This document shows, piece after piece, positions 1 through 4,975 of a stretch of 8,554 bases of DNA. The stretch's first letter is position 1. Every line of letters begins with the position of its first letter. The DNA comes from Candidatus Segatella albertsiae (GTDB taxonomy: Bacteria > Bacteroidota > Bacteroidia > Bacteroidales > Bacteroidaceae): positions 1 to 8,554 of the forward strand of contig DKCU01000109.1 of NCBI GenBank assembly GCA_002451555.1, given 5' to 3'. The notes under the pieces were generated by a model, which searched no databases, had not been told where the DNA came from, and saw only the letters and a list, made by a program, of their open reading frames with translations. The position numbers and the translations under genes are program-made.

Positions 1-20
1 GCTTTTGCCCTTTCAGGGCG
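1..20. repeat. REP-like palindrome, left-edge copy
   Basis: Positions 7-19 read GCCCTttcAGGGC, a 5-bp stem with a 3-nt loop, preceded by GCTTTT. Positions 1-18 match 8537-8554 at 17 of 18 bases in the same orientation, so the window is flanked by two direct copies of one repeat family. The same core occurs in the cluster at 8436-8554. The element may continue left of the window. It most resembles the short interspersed palindromes common between Bacteroidales genes; that family assignment is from memory. Confidence 0.7.
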
Positions 21-55
21 TATTAACAAAGATTAATACAGGTTGGCATTGTGCC
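20..55 (-). terminator. two small hairpins behind the 69-aa gene, possible terminator
   Basis: GTATTAA (20-26) and TTAATAC (33-39) form a perfect 7-bp stem with a 6-nt loop, and GGCA/TGCC (45-55) forms a second, weaker one. Both lie just past the stop codon of the minus-strand gene ending at 65, which suits a transcript end. No T-tract follows on the minus strand, so a canonical intrinsic terminator is not shown. Confidence 0.3.
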
Positions 56-64
56 GATTGTCCT

Positions 65-274
65 TTACCAATTTTCTGAATTCCAAGGGTCGTAGTCTTT
101 TGGATAATTACCCTCGCCCTTGTCTATGTTGATGGGTCCGAAATCGAAAGGGTCTTCAGTCTCGTCATCTACTTTTTCTTTTACAACCCATTGTAAATTG
201 GGTGACGCAGCGATAAAACTGCTTGTTTCTATGTTGACCATTGTAATGTTGGGTCTAGTATAAATCTTTTTCAT
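65..274 (-). CDS. small protein of unknown function, 69 aa
   Basis: I do not recognise a named family. The protein starts MKKIYTRPNITMVNIE, has a short apolar stretch with FIAASP at about residues 20-25, and continues as a strongly acidic, Asp/Glu/Pro-rich tail ending PWNSENW. There is no convincing signal peptide because the N-terminal segment is not hydrophobic enough. The pattern 'MKK-Y-x-x-P ... Ser-Pro ... acidic tail' resembles many short uncharacterised Bacteroidales proteins I have seen, but I can give no function. The ATG at 272-274 is preceded on its own strand by A-rich sequence (AAAAGATG), typical of Bacteroidota starts. It lies 134 bp downstream of the large secreted-protein gene on the same strand, with a hairpin between them, so it may have its own promoter in 275-384. 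No exact TAnnTTTG box is seen there; the nearest is TACAATTTG at 320-328, one base too long. The reading frame appears real from its composition and position. Confidence 0.6.
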   Translation of the reverse strand: MKKIYTRPNITMVNIETSSFIAASPNLQWVVKEKVDDETEDPFDFGPINIDKGEGNYPKDYDPWNSENW

Positions 275-317
275 CTTTTACTGATTTTGAGTATTTAATA
301 ATCCGTTATCCGATTTA

Positions 318-345
318 GTCAAATTGTACTATTATCCAATTTGAC
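318..345. promoter_or_regulatory. inverted repeat upstream of the 69-aa gene, possible operator
   Basis: GTCAAATTG (318-326) and CAATTTGAC (337-345) are a perfect 9-bp inverted repeat with a 10-nt spacer. It lies 43-72 bp upstream of the start of the minus-strand gene at 274, where a promoter would be expected. TTATCCgATTT (306-316) and TTATCCaATTT (332-342) also form a direct repeat offset by 26 bp. The geometry fits a dimeric repressor or activator site, but no regulator can be named. Confidence 0.4.
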
Positions 346-384
346 CTATTTTTATTTGTCCTGTGTTCCTATGAGTCTTGTTGT

Positions 385-416
385 AGAAATAATCTTGTTT
401 TCACAAGACTATTTCT
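385..416 (-). terminator. hairpin over the stop codon of the secreted-protein gene
   Basis: AGAAATAATCTTG (385-397) pairs with CAAGACTATTTCT (404-416) around a 6-nt loop: 13 positions with one A/C mismatch on the plus strand, which becomes a U-G wobble in minus-strand RNA. The stem is thus complete only in the transcript of the minus-strand gene, and it includes that gene's TAG stop at 409-411. No T-tract follows, so it may be a weak terminator or an RNA 3'-end stabiliser. Confidence 0.45.
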
Positions 417-2949
417 TCAAGACTTTCTTTCCGTTGACGATATAGATGCCGTTAGGAAGACCATCTAGGGACTGGCTCTGGCTGATGAGTTGTCCATTCA
501 GACTGTAGATGCCATGGGCGAACTTCTCTATCTTGGTCTCTTGCGAACTGTAACTTACAGAGTTGATGCCCGTAGTCTCATTCAATGCAACGCCATCAAG
601 GAAAGTAGTGACCTTGGCTGAGGCTCCAACTGTCGTTTCTGGTGCAAACCATACGCTGAAACCTCTCAGACCTCTAGCTCGTGTGGCAGAATAGTACATA
701 TTTCCATTTGCAAAGAAGTAACAGCCTTTCAAGTCGCTGCGACCATCAATGATGGTTGATTTGGTGCCTTCGGTAAATTCCCATTCTCCGAATTTATCGT
801 CGCTCTCGGTTGTTTCCTGATTTGCTTCGCCGAAGGTACGAGCAAAAGTGCCGTATGCAGTCATCTTTCCGTTGCCTTGGATGAAAGGAGTGCCTGTTCC
901 ATCTACAGCGATACTACTGTTGGTTGTCCAGTTGCTGGTATTCATGGAACTGAGGTCGTTCTTGTTCTCACTGTTGGTTGCCATGGTGACATTTGGAATG
1001 TCGATGTGATTCTTGGCGATGGTGACATGCACGTCCTTGGTTTCTGTGTTGCCCGTTGTGCTGAGCAAGGCTGTGTAGGCAGGTGTCTGCTCCAATTCCA
1101 AGTGCTTAGTAGGGAAGATGATGTAAGGCAGATAGGCCTTCATCACAACTTCATTGTTGCCAGCCTTGTCCATATCCACGCTTTCGAACTGTATCTCAGT
1201 ATCGGTCAACTTTGCCAGTTTCGCCAACTTCACGTTAGGACCGAAAGCTTGGGTCAGTTGGTCTCTGGTCAGATTGACAGGCAGTGTGAAACCATTCCAC
1301 TTGTCCTTGTCGAATTTCTTTCTCAGATGGAGCGTCACGCTCTTGTAAGTATTGGAACAATCTTTCAAGTAGTCCAGGTTGTCTCTGAGCTCGTCAAGAA
1401 CTAAGTCACCGTCGGTTGTCTTGCTGGTGTAAAGGAGACGGAAGTCATCGAACACCGTCCATTCGTCTGATGTGGTAGGCTCTTTGTCGTTTTCAGAACC
1501 GATTTCGATGCCGAAGCGGATGGTACCGCCTCCTTCAGGCACTTGTACCAATACACTGCTGATGTATTTGTGGTTGCCATAAAACTCCTTGGCGGCATAG
1601 TCCATGTTTTGTGCCTCCACGTGCAGGGCTGTCTTTTCCGCCTCAGACATATACGCAGTCTGACCGAGAATGGTGGCATGGAGTGTCTTTTTGTTGCTGG
1701 AACCATCTGAATTGAGCATTACCGCAAAGAGTTTCGCCTTGGTCGTGGTGGAGAATCCTTTGCACTCTACTACGTATGCGCCGCCATGACTTACTGTTAT
1801 GTCTTGATAGATGGCTCCATGGGAATCCTTGACATCGGCGCAATAATATTTGCCGCAATAACGCTCGTAGTCACCATGCTCTGTAAAGGTCTTGGCAGAC
1901 GTACCATCAGGGAAGGTGTAACTGCTGATGGTTTTGTTGGCGAAGTCATCGGTGTAGGTGGAACCGATGTTTCCGTTGCTGTCTGTCGATTTATAATAAT
2001 GTTCCAGTCCGAAGCGAATCTGTCCCTTGCCGCCATACTTGTAAGTCTTCCAATTGCTGAGTGCGCCATTTTCACGATTGAAGCCTGGGCATTGCAGACG
2101 GAAGGTCAGGTCGAGCGAGTTGACGATGTTTTCAGTCTTCTTGTCTTGCAACTCAAAGATCTGTTGGTAGGAGATGAATCTCCATTCGTCACTTCCTTCG
2201 GCGATGTCACTGCTTCCTTCAACCACGGCACCGCAGTTTTTATCCACGTCGCCTTGTTCCTTGGCAGCGATGAGATAATACTTGGTCGTGCCAAAGCTGG
2301 CGGATGTGGTAGGGGAAGACGAGTTGTTGAGATAGGTGTAGAGCTTGTAGGTGTTTGTTTTGCCAGAAACAGCCTCCATTTTCCAACCTCTCTTCACGAT
2401 GGTGCTTGTGGTATAGGAGCCATAAGAACTATGAGAACCATAAGAATGGGAGTTATTAGAATATGTATATAGGTAGCCTCTATCTACATACACACCTTTA
2501 TCCTCGTCTTTGTTTCCTGTGGTTTCGTACTCCAGGTAGTTGCCTTCTTCCTGTCCAGCATCACTTTTATCAAACTTTTGTGCCAGATGAATCCATTGGT
2601 CGCTGTCCAAGTGTATCCATAGGGGCATACCATACTCCTGGAGGGAGACGTGTGTTCCCCAATAACCACCTGCATTGAGCAATAATCCAGTCTTGACATT
2701 GTAGAGAAAGAAAATCTTACTCTTGTCGTCGGTTGGGAAGGTTTGGTCGCTGATGGCAGCGGCTTTTACCTGTGTTTCACTACATCCTGTCAATGTTTCG
2801 AGGTCATCAATACTGGCTTCCAAGGTGGAAGTCTGTGCTTGCGCTTGCAAACATCCATCTATTAGGAATATTATCAGCGCGATGAAAGTAAATAGCAATG
2901 TTAGTCTCGTACTAATTGCTTCTTTGAATAGTCTGCATTGTCTCATCAT
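409..2949 (-). CDS. large secreted multidomain surface protein, 846 aa
   Basis: Residues 1-38 are a signal peptide with a long charged n-region, a core TLLFTFIALIIFLI, and a likely cut after AQA38. A Cys at 33 lies in IDGC, a poor lipobox, so a lipoprotein is less likely. Residues 79-99 (FFLYNVKTGLLLNAGGYWGTH) resemble a module I recall from other Prevotella secreted proteins. Residues about 160-185 are a Ser/Tyr/Gly-rich linker. Around 300-505 a beta-rich region with AIYQDITVSHGGAYVVECKGF (about 378-400) and a closing TVFDDFRLLY (about 495-506) suggests a jelly-roll, carbohydrate-binding-like domain. WNGFTLPVNLT (about 551) starts another module also familiar from Prevotella surface proteins. 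The end, from TGINSV to GIYSLNGQLIS and LPNGIYIVNGKKVLKK, looks like a type IX secretion or related C-terminal signal. No catalytic motif was seen. ATG codons at 2949 and 2946 are equally plausible starts. Role unknown: adhesin or glycan-binding surface protein is my best inference. Confidence 0.85.
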   Translation of the reverse strand: MMRQCRLFKEAISTRLTLLFTFIALIIFLIDGCLQAQAQTSTLEASIDDLETLTGCSETQVKAAAISDQTFPTDDKSKIFFLYNVKTGLLLNAGGYWGTHVSLQEYGMPLWIHLDSDQWIHLAQKFDKSDAGQEEGNYLEYETTGNKDEDKGVYVDRGYLYTYSNNSHSYGSHSSYGSYTTSTIVKRGWKMEAVSGKTNTYKLYTYLNNSSSPTTSASFGTTKYYLIAAKEQGDVDKNCGAVVEGSSDIAEGSDEWRFISYQQIFELQDKKTENIVNSLDLTFRLQCPGFNRENGALSNWKTYKYGGKGQIRFGLEHYYKSTDSNGNIGSTYTDDFANKTISSYTFPDGTSAKTFTEHGDYERYCGKYYCADVKDSHGAIYQDITVSHGGAYVVECKGFSTTTKAKLFAVMLNSDGSSNKKTLHATILGQTAYMSEAEKTALHVEAQNMDYAAKEFYGNHKYISSVLVQVPEGGGTIRFGIEIGSENDKEPTTSDEWTVFDDFRLLYTSKTTDGDLVLDELRDNLDYLKDCSNTYKSVTLHLRKKFDKDKWNGFTLPVNLTRDQLTQAFGPNVKLAKLAKLTDTEIQFESVDMDKAGNNEVVMKAYLPYIIFPTKHLELEQTPAYTALLSTTGNTETKDVHVTIAKNHIDIPNVTMATNSENKNDLSSMNTSNWTTNSSIAVDGTGTPFIQGNGKMTAYGTFARTFGEANQETTESDDKFGEWEFTEGTKSTIIDGRSDLKGCYFFANGNMYYSATRARGLRGFSVWFAPETTVGASAKVTTFLDGVALNETTGINSVSYSSQETKIEKFAHGIYSLNGQLISQSQSLDGLPNGIYIVNGKKVLKK

Positions 2950-3078
2950 CTTTTTACTAAATTAAAGAGTTCTTACTTAAAGTTTGGATAATATGTGAAA
3001 GTTTTATATGTGTATCTTATCGATGCTTAGTCTCGCTTTTACTTAGCGATATGTTAACGCTTTGAGATTTTTCTGGTG

Positions 3079-3086
3079 CAAAGGTA
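3079..3086 (-). promoter_or_regulatory. -7 box of the secreted-protein gene promoter
   Basis: On the minus strand this reads TACCTTTG, an exact match to the Bacteroidota -7 consensus TAnnTTTG. It would give a leader of roughly 120 nt before the ATG at 2949. The nearest -33-like TTTG on the minus strand (CAAA at 3111-3114 on plus) is 24 bp away, longer than the usual 19-21, so the assignment is tentative. A second exact -7 match, TACTTTTG at 3411-3418 on the minus strand, is an alternative giving a leader of about 455 nt. Confidence 0.45.
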
Positions 3087-3162
3087 AAAGAGTTTTGGAT
3101 AAAATCGTTGCAAAAATAAAAATATTTCCGATATTTAATGAATTGTTGAATTTCATTGTTGC

Positions 3163-3219
3163 TTTTTGAACGATAAATGGTATTTTTTGAACGATAAAAA
3201 CAATACCTTGAATGATAAA
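3163..3219. repeat. three TTGAAYGATAAA repeats at exact 21-bp period
   Basis: TTGAACGATAAA occurs at 3166-3177 and 3187-3198, and TTGAATGATAAA at 3208-3219; each start is exactly 21 bp after the last. The first two extend left as TTTTTGAACGATAAA. The 9-bp spacers differ in sequence, so selection appears to hold the 12-mer and its phase. The middle copy is also bracketed by the inverted pair GGTATT (3179-3184) and AATACC (3202-3207). A 21-bp period is about two helical turns, placing all three on one DNA face. They lie about 80-135 bp upstream of the -7 box at 3079-3086, suiting activator sites for the secreted-protein gene. The binding protein is unknown; the adjacent AraC-type regulator is a candidate. 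Confidence 0.75.
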
Positions 3220-3220
3220 G

Positions 3221-3267
3221 CGCATCACTTTCTCGTATCGCTACGAAAATGTGATGCGTCTTTTTTT
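3221..3267 (+). terminator. intrinsic terminator, plus orientation, no upstream gene
   Basis: CGCATCAC (3221-3228) pairs perfectly with GTGATGCG (3251-3258), with an inner TCGTA/TACGA stem (3233-3237, 3242-3246), and is followed by TC and seven T residues (3261-3267). That is a canonical plus-strand Rho-independent terminator. The minus strand has only a CTTTATC after the stem, so it should not terminate there. No plus-strand gene lies upstream in 2950-3220, because the neighbour at 409-2949 is on the minus strand. It may end an unannotated small or antisense RNA, or insulate the regulator gene. Confidence 0.65.
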
Positions 3268-3392
3268 GTTTTCATAGGCAGACGTTCACGTCTGTTCTCA
3301 TCTTTTACTTATAATTATTGCTTTAAATTATTACTTTTCTTATTGATCATCTTGTTTTAATTTACAGCGCTTAGTTTTCACTCATATCTATT

Positions 3393-3480
3393 GATTTGTA
3401 AATGGTATCACAAAAGTATAGATTTTCGTCAAGATAGATTTGTAAAAACGAAAATTTTCTCCTTTTTCACTTGTAAAAAC
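3393..3480. repeat. TTGTAAA repeats upstream of the regulator gene
   Basis: GATTTGTAAA occurs at 3393-3402 and 3437-3446. The second extends to TTGTAAAAAC (3440-3449), which recurs at 3471-3480, 31 bp on. An imperfect inverted pair, AAAAAGGCAACA (3484-3495) and TGTTGCTTTTT (3520-3530), follows closely. The region is so A/T-rich that chance repeats are likely, but the 10-bp exact matches about 85-165 bp upstream of the plus-strand -7 box could be protein-binding sites. Confidence 0.35.
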
Positions 3481-3564
3481 AGAAAAAGGCAACAGAAAAC
3501 ATGAAAAATTTGTGAATATTGTTGCTTTTTGGGGTGCTTGTAGCTTTTAGTTATATTTTTTTTG

Positions 3565-3572
3565 TAATTTTG
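3565..3572 (+). promoter_or_regulatory. -7 box of the AraC-type regulator promoter
   Basis: TAATTTTG is an exact TAnnTTTG match, 76 bp before the ATG at 3648, giving a leader of about 70 nt. No good TTTG is found at the usual -33 distance; the best are TTG at 3538-3540 and the T-run at 3545-3548. The box is also followed by GCAGC, like the box upstream of the GH31 gene. Confidence 0.5.
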
Positions 3573-3647
3573 CAGCGAGTAAAAGAAGGCATGTGCCAAG
3601 TGTCATTCGCAAGTGTAATAAAGTAGTTAAGTATAGTTTTTGTAGTT

Positions 3648-4784
3648 ATGATGGATTCTTTAGAACATTATTTCTATGTGTTGATACAGTGCGTTTGCGC
3701 TGTCTATTTAGCCATGGGGGTTGTTTTGTCCTTTTGGAAAGTGCCCACAACGGCAGAATATGCTCCTTATCGCAATGCGAAGAGATGCTTGACTACCACT
3801 TTCTTCATCATGGCTTTGAATCTCTTGGCTTGGTTGAATGTCTCCAGTGCGAACGACTGGACGATGCTCAATCCTTTGGTCAAGTGCATTGATTTCATGT
3901 TTTTCTATTTGGAAGCCGTATTCTTCTGTTATACTTTCTACTATTTGGTCAACGAAAAATGTATGACGTGGCGAAAGGTCCTTAAGGACTGGGCTATTTT
4001 CTTGGTATCTTCAGCCTTGATGGTCTTGTCGGTGTTGCGGGTGTTTGGCAAGGCAAGCTCTTGGATTGGTGTTTTGCCTTTCTTGGCTTTCTTCGTGCAA
4101 GTTGTCATCTTTTTGCATCGCTTCTATTATCTTTATAATGAGAAAAGGAAGAAACTCGACGATTACTTCGCCGAGGATATGCAGTTGTATATGTTTTGGA
4201 CTAAGAAGAGCCTGTTCTTTATCATCCTCACGGGGATTCTCAGCTTTGCATCCTTGCTCTTCGGCATTATCTACAATTATCTCTTCCAGATTTATGTGGT
4301 CTCTGCCAACCTCTACATTGCCATCAGTTTCATGAACTATGCCCAGTTGTATGGCAAACTGAACCTGGCGGAGGTGAAGGAGACGGATAGGATTGAGACC
4401 CAAGAGGAGGAGCAGAAAACCTGCAGTATCGACAATTACGAGCAACTCTTCGGCGAGCATGTCTTGCGTTGGCTCGATGACAAGAAATACTTGGCTTCCC
4501 AATTGACGATAGATGACATGGCGGCTGCAATGGGAACCAACAAACTCTATATGTCTCGCTACATCAACCGCAAGTATGGCGTCAACTTCAGTGCGTGGAT
4601 TACCCAGTTGCGCTTGGAGGAAGCCAAGAGCTACATGAAGGCCAACCCGAATGTGAAGCAGGAGGAAGTGGCTTTCCACTCGGGGTTCTCGTCCTCGTCC
4701 TACTTCTCCAAGGTGTTCTCTCGCATCGAGGGAATGACTCCTGCGGCTTGGCGCAAGGAAATTACACAGAGGCTAACGCCATGA
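3648..4784 (+). CDS. membrane-anchored AraC-family transcriptional regulator, 378 aa
   Basis: The N-terminal 230 residues form about seven hydrophobic helices (roughly 8-30, 47-64, 79-100, 114-130, 138-157, 187-208 and 212-230). A charged linker (about 232-260, rich in Glu) joins them to a C-terminal AraC/XylS DNA-binding domain. In that domain, the first helix-turn-helix covers about 285-306 (LTIDDMAAAMGTNKLYMSRYIN), followed by VNFSAWITQLRLEEAKSYM (312-330). The second covers about 336-369, with the family signature VAFHSGFSSSSYFSKVFSRIEGMTPAAWR. The architecture implies a one-component regulator that senses something in or across the inner membrane and binds DNA from the membrane; the ligand is unknown. 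This fusion type is recurrent in Bacteroidales. The start could be the ATG at 3648 or the adjacent one at 3651. It is divergent from the secreted-protein gene and 191 bp upstream of the GH31 gene on the same strand, so either may be its target. Confidence 0.9.
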   Translation: MMDSLEHYFYVLIQCVCAVYLAMGVVLSFWKVPTTAEYAPYRNAKRCLTTTFFIMALNLLAWLNVSSANDWTMLNPLVKCIDFMFFYLEAVFFCYTFYYLVNEKCMTWRKVLKDWAIFLVSSALMVLSVLRVFGKASSWIGVLPFLAFFVQVVIFLHRFYYLYNEKRKKLDDYFAEDMQLYMFWTKKSLFFIILTGILSFASLLFGIIYNYLFQIYVVSANLYIAISFMNYAQLYGKLNLAEVKETDRIETQEEEQKTCSIDNYEQLFGEHVLRWLDDKKYLASQLTIDDMAAAMGTNKLYMSRYINRKYGVNFSAWITQLRLEEAKSYMKANPNVKQEEVAFHSGFSSSSYFSKVFSRIEGMTPAAWRKEITQRLTP

Positions 4785-4823
4785 TATGTTTAAAAGTATG
4801 CTTCTTTTGTTAATCCACTCGTA

Positions 4824-4839
4824 CTTTCCTGTAGGAAAG
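4824..4839. promoter_or_regulatory. perfect palindrome abutting the GH31 promoter, possible operator
   Basis: CTTTCCTgtAGGAAAG is a perfect inverted repeat of 7 bp around a 2-bp centre. It ends one base before the -33-like TTTG at 4841-4844 and 40 bp after the regulator gene's stop. No T-tract follows, which argues against a terminator for the regulator gene and for an operator or activator site of the GH31 promoter. Palindromes are less typical of AraC sites than direct repeats, so the binder is open. Confidence 0.4.
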
Positions 4840-4840
4840 G

Positions 4841-4872
4841 TTTGCAACTTTGCGATATTTGTTTTATTTTTG
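4841..4872 (+). promoter_or_regulatory. Bacteroidota-type promoter of the GH31 gene
   Basis: TTTG (4841-4844), a 20-bp spacer, then TATTTTTG (4865-4872) matches the -33/-7 pattern TTTG-N19-21-TAnnTTTG. This is the best promoter in the window. Transcription would begin near 4876-4880, inside the first copy of the tandem duplication that follows. It also shows that the in-frame TTG at 4850 cannot be the translation start, because it lies upstream of the predicted RNA start. Confidence 0.7.
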
Positions 4873-4873
4873 C

Positions 4874-4928
4874 AGCAGTATATTAGACTATATAACTAGA
4901 AGCAGTATATTAGACTATATAACTAGAA
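4874..4928 (+). repeat. 27-bp tandem duplication in the GH31 5' leader
   Basis: Two identical 27-bp units, 4874-4900 and 4901-4927, sit head to tail (the match runs one base further, to 4928). Each contains the AT-rich near-palindrome TAGACTATATAACTA. The predicted transcription start falls in the first unit. Perfect identity suggests a recent slippage or duplication event. Confidence 0.9.
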
Positions 4929-4955
4929 ATCGTAAGCAACTAGAAATCGTAAGCA
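4922..4955 (+). repeat. 17-bp tandem duplication in the GH31 5' leader
   Basis: ACTAGAAATCGTAAGCA occurs at 4922-4938 and again directly at 4939-4955. It overlaps the end of the 27-bp duplication by 6 bp, so two independent tandem duplications are nested in about 80 bp of leader. The 17-bp unit is not a multiple of three, which also argues that this stretch is not coding. Confidence 0.9.
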
Positions 4956-4975
4956 AAAATATAAACCGTCGCAAT

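Larger units (their letters stand above)
2950..3647. other. 698-bp AT-rich divergent intergenic region
   Basis: This stretch separates the start of the secreted-protein gene (minus) from the start of the AraC-type regulator gene (plus). I find no convincing protein gene: short frames here are low-complexity and lack family signatures. It contains a minus-strand -7 box (3079-3086), three 21-bp-phased repeats (3166-3219), a plus-strand intrinsic terminator (3221-3267), a 6-bp hairpin CAGACGttcaCGTCTG (3279-3294), repeats of TTGTAAA (3393-3480), a second exact minus-strand -7 match TACTTTTG (3411-3418) and a plus-strand -7 box (3565-3572). The size and content are far beyond what two simple promoters need. 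Confidence 0.75.

Noticed and set aside
1786..2472. 228-codon plus-strand frame opposite the secreted-protein gene
   Set aside because: Antisense to a gene with a clear signal peptide and C-terminal tail; its apparent hydrophobicity follows from the complementary codons.
3043..3228. 61-codon minus-strand frame with FIVQK repeats
   Set aside because: The repeated residues come from the 21-bp DNA repeats read in frame; the frame spans the minus-strand -7 box and has no family resemblance.
3279..3294. CAGACGttcaCGTCTG hairpin as a second terminator
   Set aside because: The stem is only 6 bp and no T-tract follows on either strand; it is noted only as part of the intergenic region.
4011..4679. 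222-codon open frame on the minus strand opposite the AraC-type gene
   Set aside because: Shadow of helices and AraC motifs on the plus strand; no independent signal.
4850..4975. 42-residue N-terminal extension of the GH31 protein from a TTG start, with SSILDYITR twice
   Set aside because: It starts upstream of the predicted transcription start, would bury the signal peptide, and consists mostly of translated leader duplications.
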